A model generated the notes under the pieces. It saw nothing but the letters and a program-made list of their open reading frames with translations. It was not told where the DNA came from and did not search any database. 52,840 nt of DNA from assembly GCA_022360905.1 (NCBI GenBank), contig JAKSBX010000036.1, forward strand, positions 1-52,840, in the 5' to 3' direction. Shown here in pieces: positions 16,359 through 25,111 of the stretch; the stretch's first letter is position 1; the number at the start of each line of letters is the position of its first letter. Source of the DNA: Chromatiales bacterium (GTDB lineage Bacteria; Pseudomonadota; Gammaproteobacteria; Chromatiales; Chromatiaceae). A program made the translations under genes and the position numbers.

Positions 16359-18062
16359 ATGAACAATATCATCTTCCTGATCTTTCGGCGCATGCGGGCG
16401 CCACTGCTGACACTGATACTGGCCTACTCGGTGGCAATGCTCGGTCTGGTACTGATCCCAGGTCGGGATGGCGACGGCAATGTCTACTCGATGGATTTCC
16501 TGCACGCCTTCTATTTCGTCAGCTATATGTCGAGTACCATCGGATTTGGCGAATTGCCCCATCCATTCACAGCGGCTCAGCGCTTGTGGGTCAGTCTGTC
16601 GATCTTTTTCACCGTGGTGGTTTGGCTCTATTCAATCGGCACCGTATTGGCCTTGCTCAAGGATGAAACCTTCCAAAAGGCTTTAACGGAGCGAAGGTTT
16701 GCACGCAAAATCAGTAAATTGAGAGAGTCTTTTTATCTGGTATCTGGTTATGGACAAACCGGGGAGGCACTGGTCAAGGCACTGACGGATCGCGGTCAGC
16801 ACGCGGTTGTCATCGATATTCTCCAGGAAAGGGTCAATCTGCTGAAACTGGAAAACCTGCGGGAGTACGTGCCCGGTTTGTGTGCTGATGCGCGTCTGCC
16901 GGAGCACCTGCTGGAGGCTGGTCTGAAGCATCCCCAATGCGAAGGGGTGGTGGCACTGACCAACTCCAATGAGACCAATCTGAAGATTGCGATTACCGCC
17001 AAGCTACTGCATCCCGACATTGAGGTGATCTGCCGGGCCGACTCCCACGACATTGAGAAGAACATGGCTTCGTTCGGCACCGACTACATCATCGATCCCT
17101 TCGATGCCTTTGCGCTCTATCTGGCTACGGCGATCCAGGCGCCCTGTCTCAGCCTGTTGCAGGACTGGCTCTCGCTGGGATTTAACGATCTGCTCAGCGA
17201 TCCGGTACATCCGCCGAAAAAAGGATTGTGGGTGGTTTGCGGCTACGGCCGTTTCGGCAAAGCGATATACGATAAATTGCTGAAAGAGGATCTTGAGGTG
17301 GTAGTCATCGAGGCCGAGCCCAGTCAGACCGGAACCCCCCAGACACAACTGGTAGTCGGCAGAGGCACTGAGGCCGACACCCTGCTGGAAGCAAGTATCG
17401 AACGGGCCGTAGGGTTGGTGGCCGGCACCGACAACGATGCCAACAATCTGTCGATTATCATGACGGCCCGAGAGTTGAACCCGGACCTGTTCGTGATCCT
17501 GCGGCAGAATCGTAAATATAATGACCCGGTGATCCAGGCAGTGGGAGCTGATATGGTAATGTTGCCGAGTGAGATCATTGCCAACAGAATCCGGGTATTG
17601 TTAGGCGTGCCGATGCAGCATCAGTTCGTCAAGCTGGCGATGCACCAGGATGACGACTGGGCCTGTCAGCTGATCAGTCGTATCTCCGCACTGGTTACCG
17701 AGCATGCCCCGGACGTCTGGGAAGTCTCTTTTACAGAACAGGATACCCATGCGGTATGCCAATATGTCAGGGAGGGGCGGAACCTGACCCTGGGAGAGTT
17801 GACCACCGATCCTCGGGATCGAGCCAGCCCGTTGCCCTGTATTCCTCTGATGTTATTGAGGCACAATGATTTTAGCCTGTTGCCGGGTGAGGATCTGGTT
17901 GTACAAAAAGATGACCGTTTACTTTTCTGCGGCAAGGTGTCGGCTAAAAACAGGATGGAATGGACCCTGCAAAATGAAAACGCCCTGAACTATATTCTAA
18001 CGGGTGAGACCAGACCACAGGGCTGGATCTGGCGCAGACTGCAAAAAAGAGAGGTGACATGA
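16359..18062 (+). CDS. Potassium channel with two TrkA-N/RCK modules
   Basis: The 567-residue inner-membrane protein has a two-helix pore (about 15-34 and 75-96) with a selectivity filter at 59-65 reading STIGFGE instead of the usual TVGYGD. Two Rossmann RCK units follow, each starting with a nucleotide-binding motif (VSGYGQTG near 130 and VCGYGRFG near 290), then TrkA-C-like segments with acidic tails. It likely passes K+ and is gated by NAD(H)/ATP or cAMP-type ligands. It is followed with a 4-nt ATGA overlap by a hemerythrin, suggesting a link to oxygen or redox state. The GFGE filter makes ion selectivity worth testing. Confidence 0.9.
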   Translation: MNNIIFLIFRRMRAPLLTLILAYSVAMLGLVLIPGRDGDGNVYSMDFLHAFYFVSYMSSTIGFGELPHPFTAAQRLWVSLSIFFTVVVWLYSIGTVLALLKDETFQKALTERRFARKISKLRESFYLVSGYGQTGEALVKALTDRGQHAVVIDILQERVNLLKLENLREYVPGLCADARLPEHLLEAGLKHPQCEGVVALTNSNETNLKIAITAKLLHPDIEVICRADSHDIEKNMASFGTDYIIDPFDAFALYLATAIQAPCLSLLQDWLSLGFNDLLSDPVHPPKKGLWVVCGYGRFGKAIYDKLLKEDLEVVVIEAEPSQTGTPQTQLVVGRGTEADTLLEASIERAVGLVAGTDNDANNLSIIMTARELNPDLFVILRQNRKYNDPVIQAVGADMVMLPSEIIANRIRVLLGVPMQHQFVKLAMHQDDDWACQLISRISALVTEHAPDVWEVSFTEQDTHAVCQYVREGRNLTLGELTTDPRDRASPLPCIPLMLLRHNDFSLLPGEDLVVQKDDRLLFCGKVSAKNRMEWTLQNENALNYILTGETRPQGWIWRRLQKREVT

Positions 18063-18616
18063 GCCAACTACTGGAAAAATTGCACCGAGATCATATAAAT
18101 CTCGTTCGTCTACTCGATCTGCTCTCTGCAGAGCTGGACGCACTGGCCGCTGGTCACGAGTCAAACTTCGACCTGAAGATAGAGATGTTGGATTACATCG
18201 AGCACTACGCCGAACAGTCGCACCATCCTACCGAGGATCAGATCAACGCTGTTGCCTTCAAAAAGAAATCGATGCAGCCTCATGCCGCCCTCTATGAACG
18301 GATCTGCCGTGAACATGTCAGCCTGCTGGGACTGGCCAATCGTTTCCGAACCACGCTGGAAGGGGCGATGCAGGGCGAAGTGTTACTTCGTGATGAAGTA
18401 GAGACACAGGGCCGGGAGTTTGTTGCTTTGCAGCGTCAGCATATCGATCTTGAAGAGGAGGAGGTATTTCCTCTGGTTGATCAGGCCTTGAATGAGAAAG
18501 ATTGGCAAAAGCTGGAAGCAGAGATCACTCATGGGGAAGATCCGGTGTTCCATCGACAGGATTACAATCGTTTTCGCAGTTTGATCGACTACCTGAAAGC
18601 CCACGAGGATGAGTAG
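18059..18616 (+). CDS. Hemerythrin HHE-domain protein
   Basis: This 185-residue helical protein has the di-iron ligand set of the hemerythrin HHE family: HRDH at 9-12, HYAEQSHHPTED in helix 2, REHVSL in helix 3 and RQHIDLEEEEVFP in helix 4. It may bind O2, NO or iron, or serve in iron-sulfur repair. The start overlaps the channel stop (ATGA), so it is coupled to the channel and the preceding DUF6394-like gene. No signal peptide is seen, so it is cytoplasmic. Confidence 0.92.
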   Translation: MSQLLEKLHRDHINLVRLLDLLSAELDALAAGHESNFDLKIEMLDYIEHYAEQSHHPTEDQINAVAFKKKSMQPHAALYERICREHVSLLGLANRFRTTLEGAMQGEVLLRDEVETQGREFVALQRQHIDLEEEEVFPLVDQALNEKDWQKLEAEITHGEDPVFHRQDYNRFRSLIDYLKAHEDE

Positions 18617-18952
18617 GAATACGATTAAACCGGCAGGTATCCAATATTCTCCATTCGGCTAACACCGCTACGGCTATAGTCGCTCCTATTCGTACTGAGA
18701 TAGGCTTTGCCCACATGTGGCGAGGGGGGGATCACCAGTATGACACTCATGTCGGTTAATGCTGAAATTCAACTGTTTGATAGCTTCCGATCCAGGCTTG
18801 GGCCATGACAGCACGGAATAGATTAATCAGACCTTCCTAATATACGGTTGGCGTGATGGTGGAGTTTCTGTCGCTGCAGTAAAGGATCCAAGCGGGTTGG
18901 CCGATAGGCTATTCAAATAACGGATTATTTTAATCGGCAATTTTCAATCTAT
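18617..18952. other. Intergenic region between hemerythrin and motY
   Basis: These 336 nt carry the FliA-like promoter of motY near the 3' end. A 30-codon frame from an ATG near 18714 has no ribosome site and is not called. No other feature is evident. Confidence 0.5.
18880..18907 (+). promoter_or_regulatory. FliA (sigma-28)-like promoter of motY
   Basis: TAAAGGAT, 12 nt, GCCGATAG: the -10 matches GCCGATAA at 7/8 and the -35 TAAAG is intact; spacing is one longer than consensus. It lies about 45 nt before the first motY ATG. Confidence 0.65.
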
Positions 18953-19882
18953 ATGTACGTTGGTCAGGTGATGTTGGCTTATCTGAAATCAAGAGGACGC
19001 GGTTATCTATTTTTCGGCATCTTGCTGATGCTTGGTAGACCCGGATTGGTCCTTTCTGGCGCGGCGCCGCTGGAGTCACAGGTCTATATGGCCGGAATGC
19101 ATGAGTCAGAATGGGTATTTGCCGGATCGGATATCAGTTGCGAATTGCGCCATCAAGTGCCCCAATTCGGTCAGGCCATATTTCGCCGTATTGCCGGAGA
19201 CGATCTCCTTTTTCGGCTCAACAGTTTTCAACCCATTCCCGAAAAACTGGATGGTATCTTAAGGGAAGTCTCTCCCGCCTGGGAGCACCACTCACCGGAT
19301 GATCTGCAACAGCATCTGGTGATACACGCCGGCATGCGGCCGATCAGTTTGGGGCGTAAACCGGCTGGTTGGTTGTTGACCTCACTCTCCAAGGGGCAGG
19401 TCGGCAGTTTTGACTTTCTCGATTGGGATGACAGTCGAAGGCAGGTTCATGTGCGTCTGTCACCCGTGAAATTCCAGCAACCCTATCGGGAGTTTAAACA
19501 GTGCCTCAGTCAACTCTCTACAGAGGGTTTTGAGACGCTGAAGCACTCTACCGTACTGTTTGCCCTGGATGTTCATGAATTGGATAAAAAGGCAAAGCAA
19601 CGTCTCGATCGGCTGGCTCAATATATCCTCGCGGATGAAAAACTTGTGGGCATTACCGTTGCCGGACATGCGGATGATCAGGGGAGTCGCCGTTACAACA
19701 AAAAGCTCTCTGCCAGACGAGCGGTAAGCGTCTCCAACTATCTGGTCTCAAAAGGTGTCGATGCCGGTATCATCCGCAAGCGCCACTATGGTGAGTCCAG
19801 GCCGGCAATTCCGAAACGGAGTGAGCGGGCGAGGGCGGCCAACAGACGGGCAAAAATCAGTCTGACCCGCAGTGATAGATAA
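18953..19882 (+). CDS. motY: Sodium-type flagellar motor protein MotY
   Basis: The protein (309 residues from the first ATG) has a signal peptide (about residues 12-37, ending LSGAA), a MotY-type N-terminal domain (ESQVYMAGMHESEWVF and HQVPQFGQAIFRRIAG match the family pattern) and a C-terminal OmpA-like peptidoglycan-binding domain (about 190-305; FALDVHELDKKAKQRLDRLA, VAGHADDQG, SARRAVSVSNYL). MotY forms the T-ring around the basal body that holds stator units. The true start may be the ATG at 18971; neither has a good ribosome site. A FliA-like promoter upstream supports the flagellar role. Confidence 0.88.
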   Translation: MYVGQVMLAYLKSRGRGYLFFGILLMLGRPGLVLSGAAPLESQVYMAGMHESEWVFAGSDISCELRHQVPQFGQAIFRRIAGDDLLFRLNSFQPIPEKLDGILREVSPAWEHHSPDDLQQHLVIHAGMRPISLGRKPAGWLLTSLSKGQVGSFDFLDWDDSRRQVHVRLSPVKFQQPYREFKQCLSQLSTEGFETLKHSTVLFALDVHELDKKAKQRLDRLAQYILADEKLVGITVAGHADDQGSRRYNKKLSARRAVSVSNYLVSKGVDAGIIRKRHYGESRPAIPKRSERARAANRRAKISLTRSDR

Positions 19883-20107
19883 TCAGTAGATACTGATCAT
19901 TCAACCTTAAATCTTCTCAGGTTAATCATACGAAACCGGCTCTGCATAGCTTTGGTCATGCTTCTTGACTAGAATCATTGCTTATACGTTTGTTCAAAAC
20001 ACAAAAAAACCTGATGGGGCTGTTTTAACAGTTTCCGGCACTTCTTGTGCAGAGGGTGGCCAAGTTATCTGAACAGCAATAATCATAAAACTTGAGGAGA
20101 CAGACTT

Positions 20108-20830
20108 ATGGCACGTGTTGCACTCGTGACTGGTGGTACCCGGGGTATTGGCGAGGCAATCAGCCTGGCACTGAAAGAGGCTGGTTATACTGTGGCTGCG
20201 AATTATGGGGGAAATGACAAGGCGGCAGAAGCCTTTACCCAAGCAACCGGCATTCAGACCTATAAGTTTGATGTCAGCGACTTTGAGGCCGTTGAAGCAG
20301 GAATCCACAAGATCGAAGAGGAGCTCGGGCCAGTCGATGTGCTGATCAACAATGCGGGTATCACCCGCGATTCGACCATGCACAAAATGTCTTTTGAAAA
20401 CTGGGACAAGGTCATTCAGACCAATCTTGCCTCCTGTTTCAATACCTGCCATGCAGTGATCAACGGCATGCGTGAACGAGGATTCGGACGTATCGTCAAC
20501 GTTGGTTCGGTTAACGGACAGGCTGGCCAGTATGGTCAGGTGAACTATGCTGCAGCCAAGTCGGGTATCCATGGCTTTACCAAGGCTCTGGCAAAAGAGG
20601 GCGCAGGTAAAGGCATAACCGTCAATGCGGTGGCGCCAGGTTATGTTTCAACCGATATGGTCAGGGCGGTACCGGAAGATGTTCTGGCCAAGATCATCAA
20701 GACCATCCCGGTAGGTCGCTTGGGAGAACCGGAAGATATTGCCCGCTCAGTACTGTTTTTGGTTGCCGATGACGCCAGCTTCATAACCGGATCTACACTA
20801 TCGGTGAATGGTGGGCAGCATATGTATTGA
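20108..20830 (+). CDS. phaB: Acetoacetyl-CoA reductase PhaB-like
   Basis: The 240-residue short-chain dehydrogenase has the NADP(H) motif TGGTRGIG (8-15), NNAG (81-84) and catalytic S134, Y147 and K151 in NVGSVNGQAGQYGQVNYAAAKSG-type context. The SVNGQ/QYGQVNY pattern favours acetoacetyl-CoA reductase, which supplies 3-hydroxybutyryl-CoA for polyhydroxybutyrate, over FabG. It ends NGGQHMY as PhaB does. A GAGGAG ribosome site precedes the ATG. It is not in a pha operon; the synthase and thiolase must be elsewhere. FabG is the main alternative. Confidence 0.88.
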   Translation: MARVALVTGGTRGIGEAISLALKEAGYTVAANYGGNDKAAEAFTQATGIQTYKFDVSDFEAVEAGIHKIEEELGPVDVLINNAGITRDSTMHKMSFENWDKVIQTNLASCFNTCHAVINGMRERGFGRIVNVGSVNGQAGQYGQVNYAAAKSGIHGFTKALAKEGAGKGITVNAVAPGYVSTDMVRAVPEDVLAKIIKTIPVGRLGEPEDIARSVLFLVADDASFITGSTLSVNGGQHMY

Positions 20831-21020
20831 TGCCAGGTTTGTCGCTCGATCAATGAAGCGTTCGTTGCTCGCCATGCATAAAGTTTCATTACATGCATGG
20901 CGCCAGTTGCAAGATTCTGCTGGTGTGATCTCTGATTGGTCCACCTTGCCGCGCTGTTTTTTGAATTCTATTTCAACTTAAAAGCCTAATTAATCTAATG
21001 TTATTCCAATCCCTGGAGAT

Positions 21021-21046
21021 TAAGGTTCGATAGATTTTGCCGCTAA
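21021..21046 (+). promoter_or_regulatory. FliA (sigma-28)-like promoter of the chemoreceptor gene
   Basis: TAAGGTTC, 10 nt, GCCGCTAA: 6/8 and 7/8 matches to the FliA consensus, 65 nt before the chemoreceptor ATG. Confidence 0.55.
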
Positions 21047-21111
21047 GTTTAAGAGTAGAGCTGAAAAGAGTTAGTAGGGTTCTAAATCATAACATCAAGA
21101 ACTAGCGTGCT

Positions 21112-22686
21112 ATGAAAATCAATACTCCAGTCACCAATAGAAATGTTGATGTCCGTAATGATCAAATTATTTTATCTACCACGGACCTCAAAGGCAGTAT
21201 CACCTATGTCAACCAGGATTTTGTTGATATCAGTGGATTTCAGAATGATGAGCTGATTGGTAAAAACCACAATATCATCCGACATCCGGACATGCCGCCA
21301 GCCGCTTATGAAGAGTTATGGACAAAGATCAAAGCGGGCAAGCCGTGGATGGGAATCGTCAAGAACCGTTGTAAAAACGGGGATCACTACTGGATCGACG
21401 CCTTTGTCATGCCGATACTCAAGGATGGCGCCGTGGTGGAGTATCAGTCGGTGCGTTACCGGGCAAAATCCACTTGGGTGGATCGGGCAAAACCGATCTA
21501 CAAAGCACTGCTCGACGGAAAGCCATTCAAACAGAGTCTTCTTTCCCGGCTGTCGCTGACCAACAAAGTGATGATTGGCAATCTGTTGGCACTGCTTCCG
21601 GTGTTGCTGACTCTGTTGATACCGGGCTTGAATTCCTTCACTCCATTAGGTCTGCTGATTACTGCATTGCTATCGATCGTGATCAACTGGTCTTTACTTG
21701 GCGCCTTCAGGAAACTGGTACAGCGTACCCAGGAGATTGTTGATCAACCGGTAATGCGCCATATCTACACCGGATCTGACGATGAGACGGCACAAATTGA
21801 ACTGGCACTGAAGATGTATGAATCTCAGATCAATGCGGTTGTCGGGCGGATAACCGATGCCACCCAGAAAATGCATGCGGTGGCGGATATCAATGTGCAA
21901 ACCTCACAACAGACCCGGCAGGGGATGGATGCTCAACAGAATGAGTTGGCTCAGGTTGCAACGGCCATGACCGAGATGGCTGCCACAGTACAGGAGATCG
22001 CAGCTAACGCTTCGGCGGCGGCGGACTCAACCCGTATCGGGCAGAAACAGGCCGGCAGCGGCAAGACTGTTGTGGAAAAGACAATCAAAGCCATCAATGT
22101 CCTGGCTGTTGACATTCAACATACCTCAGAAGTGATCCAGAAACTTTCCACGCACAGTGAAGAGATTGCGAAGATTCTGGAAGTGATCAAAGGTATTGCG
22201 GAACAGACCAATCTGCTCGCCCTGAACGCCGCCATCGAGGCGGCAAGAGCTGGTGAGAATGGTCGAGGCTTTGCTGTTGTGGCTGATGAAGTCCGAACCC
22301 TGGCGAGTCGTACCACGGAATCCGCCAGAGAGATCGAGGAGATGATTGAGCTGTTGCAAAATGGCAGTAAAGAGGCGGTTGGCGCGATGGATAAGAATCG
22401 TGAGAAAGCGGAATCGAGTGTCGATCTGGCTGCCAAGGCTGGGGAGGCGCTGGAAGCGATCTCCGGGGCGATCGACACCATTACCGAGATGAACACGCAG
22501 ATCGAAACCGCCTCGGAAGAGCAGAGCACGGTGGCTGAAGAGATGAACAAAAATGTGCTGAATATCAGTCAGGTGGCAGATAGCACAGCGGTGGATGCAA
22601 AGCAGGTTGATGAAAAGACCCGGGAGACCCTTGGCACCATCGAACAGCTCAGCCATCTGGTGGGGCAGTTCATGCATAAAGGTTGA
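21112..22686 (+). CDS. Aer-like PAS methyl-accepting chemotaxis protein
   Basis: The 524-residue receptor begins with a PAS domain (about 20-120; [34 protein letters not shown]) typical of Aer-type FAD-binding energy sensors. A short hydrophobic region (about 150-200) with two helices and almost no periplasmic loop anchors it. The cytoplasmic signalling hairpin has the conserved tip [19 protein letters not shown] near 365. It likely mediates aerotaxis or redox taxis through CheA/CheW. It has its own FliA-like promoter. FAD binding is inferred from the PAS pattern. Confidence 0.93.
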   Translation: MKINTPVTNRNVDVRNDQIILSTTDLKGSITYVNQDFVDISGFQNDELIGKNHNIIRHPDMPPAAYEELWTKIKAGKPWMGIVKNRCKNGDHYWIDAFVMPILKDGAVVEYQSVRYRAKSTWVDRAKPIYKALLDGKPFKQSLLSRLSLTNKVMIGNLLALLPVLLTLLIPGLNSFTPLGLLITALLSIVINWSLLGAFRKLVQRTQEIVDQPVMRHIYTGSDDETAQIELALKMYESQINAVVGRITDATQKMHAVADINVQTSQQTRQGMDAQQNELAQVATAMTEMAATVQEIAANASAAADSTRIGQKQAGSGKTVVEKTIKAINVLAVDIQHTSEVIQKLSTHSEEIAKILEVIKGIAEQTNLLALNAAIEAARAGENGRGFAVVADEVRTLASRTTESAREIEEMIELLQNGSKEAVGAMDKNREKAESSVDLAAKAGEALEAISGAIDTITEMNTQIETASEEQSTVAEEMNKNVLNISQVADSTAVDAKQVDEKTRETLGTIEQLSHLVGQFMHKG

Positions 22687-23009
22687 TCTTACCGATCTGG
22701 ATTTACCGGGGGGCCACTAGCTGCAATTTCGGTCATCTCTATGGATGCAGATGAAGCAAATCGTCTGGCCAGAGGCTCATACAGGAACTCCTCTGATCCT
22801 ATATTGAAAACTGTCGTAAAGTGATGAGTATGGACTTAGATCGGAAGTGAGCCAGGCTTCATTCTGGCCCTCTAGTCATTTCACCTGTTCCCGCAATATT
22901 CAGCAAAATATCAGTTTGTTACGCTAGACTCAGATACAGGGTGCACACCTATCTGAAAATTCAGAGCCAAAAGTAGCCTGTGTTATAAATCTGACCCAAG
23001 ATCACGATT
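22687..23009. other. Intergenic region before the OmpR-type regulator
   Basis: These 323 nt have no supported gene. They hold a GCCAG/CTGGC hairpin at 22851-22868, the phased TTCAG/ATCAG pair described separately and a CTGAAAATTCAG palindrome at 22953-22964. Confidence 0.45.
22899..22914 (+). promoter_or_regulatory. Two 11-bp-phased TTCAG repeats before the OmpR-type regulator
   Basis: TTCAG (22899) and ATCAG (22910) are exactly 11 bp apart, about 100 nt before the regulator start, matching the four-repeat array at 27024-27061. This suggests autoregulation; two short repeats alone could be chance. Confidence 0.4.
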
Positions 23010-23675
23010 GTGAAAATACTATTGGTAGAAGATTCCGTACGTCTGCAGCGTTCACTATCTGCTGGTCTCAAAAGGCATGGCTTTTCTGTGGATCAGGCAT
23101 TTGATGGTGAACAGGCGCTGACATACATAAGACATAATCAATATGACACGATCATACTCGATTTAGTGTTGCCGAAGGTAGATGGTTTGAATGTGTTATC
23201 GACCCTGCGCAATGAGGGCAATAACGGCCAGGTGCTGATCCTGTCAGCGAATGATCAAACGGAAGATCGGATACGCGGCCTGGATCTTGGTGCGGACGAC
23301 TATATGGTCAAGCCTTTTTCATTCGATGAGCTGGTTTCCCGTCTTCGGGCACTGAACAGGCGTCACTCCGGCATAAAGAATCCTGTTCTTGATATATCAG
23401 GTGTCAAAATAGATACAGTGTCGCGCCTGGTAAGCTTCAATGGAAGGGTGGTCAATCTTACGCCGCATGAGTTTAAATTACTGGAGTATCTTGCCCACAG
23501 GAGAGGGCGGGTATTTTCTCATGATCAACTCATTGATCAGCTATATGATGCGGCCAGCTACGTAACCCGCAATGCCGTTGAAGCCCATATCAGCTCGTTA
23601 CGAAAGCGTCTGAAGGCATCGGGTGCACCAGGGCTTGTGAAAACAAGACGCGGTTTCGGTTATTTGGTCGAATAG
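23010..23675 (+). CDS. OmpR/PhoB-family response regulator
   Basis: The 221-residue regulator has a receiver (D51 in IILDLVLPKVDG, acidic pocket E7-D8, K in MVKPFSFDEL) and a winged-helix DNA-binding domain (about 125-220; LTPHEFKLLEYLAHRRGRVFS, RNAVEAHISSLRKRL, RGFGYLVE). It resembles QseB/PmrA-type regulators. The GTG start is supported by the conserved KILLVED beginning. It is 6 nt from the kinase gene, forming an operon. DNA targets of this family are direct repeats with 11-bp spacing, like those found nearby. Confidence 0.93.
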   Translation: MKILLVEDSVRLQRSLSAGLKRHGFSVDQAFDGEQALTYIRHNQYDTIILDLVLPKVDGLNVLSTLRNEGNNGQVLILSANDQTEDRIRGLDLGADDYMVKPFSFDELVSRLRALNRRHSGIKNPVLDISGVKIDTVSRLVSFNGRVVNLTPHEFKLLEYLAHRRGRVFSHDQLIDQLYDAASYVTRNAVEAHISSLRKRLKASGAPGLVKTRRGFGYLVE

Positions 23676-23681
23676 ATTCCC

Positions 23682-25109
23682 GTGAAATCGATCCGCAGCA
23701 GACTCAATCTTACAATTATTGGCACCTTGGTGCTGATTTTGTCTCTAACGGCAGTATTCCTCTATTTTCGTATCTCACAACATGTGATCAAGGTCTATGA
23801 CAGTGCCTTGTATGACAAAGCCAATGCATTGATTTCCCTGACTGAGCTTGATGAGGAGGGCCTGGAGTTCGATTTCGCCGAAGATGGTGTGATGAGTGAG
23901 TTCGAGCTGGGGCAGCATGCCCACTACTATCAGCTTTGGGAACTTGGCAGTGACATATTGATTAAGTCACCATCGCTTATGGACTCAGATCTGCCATTGG
24001 CAGGGATTGCCTTGGGAAAACACCATTTTACCGATCTTACTCTGCCGGATGGTCGTGCGGGCCGTCTGATAGAGATCAATTTTATGCCTCGTGTCGAGCT
24101 GGATGATGATGAGGAAATCGTTGAAATTCCAGAGCCAAAACCGATCTCTATGGTCTATGCCCGTGAGCGAAAAAACCTTGACGATACACTATTCGCGATT
24201 GGAGTGACCATTTTCAGTATTGTCATTGTCGTGCTTCTGGCAACTGCATTGCTGGTTTGGCATCTGGTGGGTAGAGGGCTAATGCCACTCTCAACATTGG
24301 CCAGGCAGGTGAGTGAAATTGATGAATCGAGCTTGAGTGCACGTCTGCGTCAACCAGGTGATCAGAGTCTTGAAATTACACCAATTGTTGACCAGTTGAA
24401 TCATCTTCTGCAGAGACTGCAATCTGCATTCGAGCGGGAGAAACGCTTTTCATCCAATGTTGCTCATGAATTGCGTACCCCCCTCTCTGAACTAAGGACC
24501 CTTTCTGAAGTTGGGCAGATGATGCCGGAAGACAGGCAGCAACTCATAGAGTTCTTCAAGGATGTGGGAGAGATATCCAATCAGATGGAGAAGGTTGTTA
24601 TCACTTTGCTCGAATTGGCAAGATCGGACGCCGGTCTGTTACGAAGTGATCCCGAAGCGATCAAGCTGTCAGCCATTTGCGACTCAGTCTGGCAGATGGC
24701 GATTAATGATTATGGTTTTGGCAAGAAACTGGTCAAACATATTCCAGAGGATCTGATTATTTCCACAGATCGTGAAAAATTTTCGATGATACTCAGCAAT
24801 ATTTTTGTCAATGCGATCAGCTACAGTCCGGAACAGGCAGAGATCGAATTGAGCGTGGAAATTCAGAGTGATAACTTAGTTCTCAGGGTCAAGAATATGG
24901 CAACAGACTTGAGGCCAGAAGATATCGTACACATGAAAGATCGTTTCTGGCGTAAGAATAAATCACAAGGTGAAACCAGTCACTCAGGCCTGGGACTGAC
25001 TTTGGTCTATGCTTTGGCCAGAATTCTGAAACTTGATATTAGCCTGGATCTTGATAACCAGAGTATTTTCATGATTACGATCTCTGGAGTGCCGCTGGTA
25101 GTGGATTAG
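23682..25109 (+). CDS. Membrane sensor histidine kinase, cognate partner
   Basis: The 475-residue kinase has a helix at about 8-28, a periplasmic domain (about 29-168) that is strongly acidic (TELDEEGLEFDFAEDG and ELDDDEEIVEIPEP), a second helix (about 172-198), HAMP, HisKA (H262 in NVAHELRTPLSE) and HATPase_c (NIFVNAISYSP, HSGLGLTLV). The acidic sensor suggests response to divalent or polycationic ligands, as in PhoQ/PmrB, but this is inference. GTG start. It ends 2 nt before the convergent outer-membrane protein gene. Confidence 0.92.
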   Translation: MKSIRSRLNLTIIGTLVLILSLTAVFLYFRISQHVIKVYDSALYDKANALISLTELDEEGLEFDFAEDGVMSEFELGQHAHYYQLWELGSDILIKSPSLMDSDLPLAGIALGKHHFTDLTLPDGRAGRLIEINFMPRVELDDDEEIVEIPEPKPISMVYARERKNLDDTLFAIGVTIFSIVIVVLLATALLVWHLVGRGLMPLSTLARQVSEIDESSLSARLRQPGDQSLEITPIVDQLNHLLQRLQSAFEREKRFSSNVAHELRTPLSELRTLSEVGQMMPEDRQQLIEFFKDVGEISNQMEKVVITLLELARSDAGLLRSDPEAIKLSAICDSVWQMAINDYGFGKKLVKHIPEDLIISTDREKFSMILSNIFVNAISYSPEQAEIELSVEIQSDNLVLRVKNMATDLRPEDIVHMKDRFWRKNKSQGETSHSGLGLTLVYALARILKLDISLDLDNQSIFMITISGVPLVVD

Positions 25110-25111
25110 CC

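Noticed and set aside
18714..18806. 30-codon frame before motY
   Set aside because: No Shine-Dalgarno, odd composition and no family match.
19882..19897. ATCAGTA/TACTGAT palindrome after motY as terminator
   Set aside because: A 2-nt loop cannot form a hairpin and no U-tract follows.
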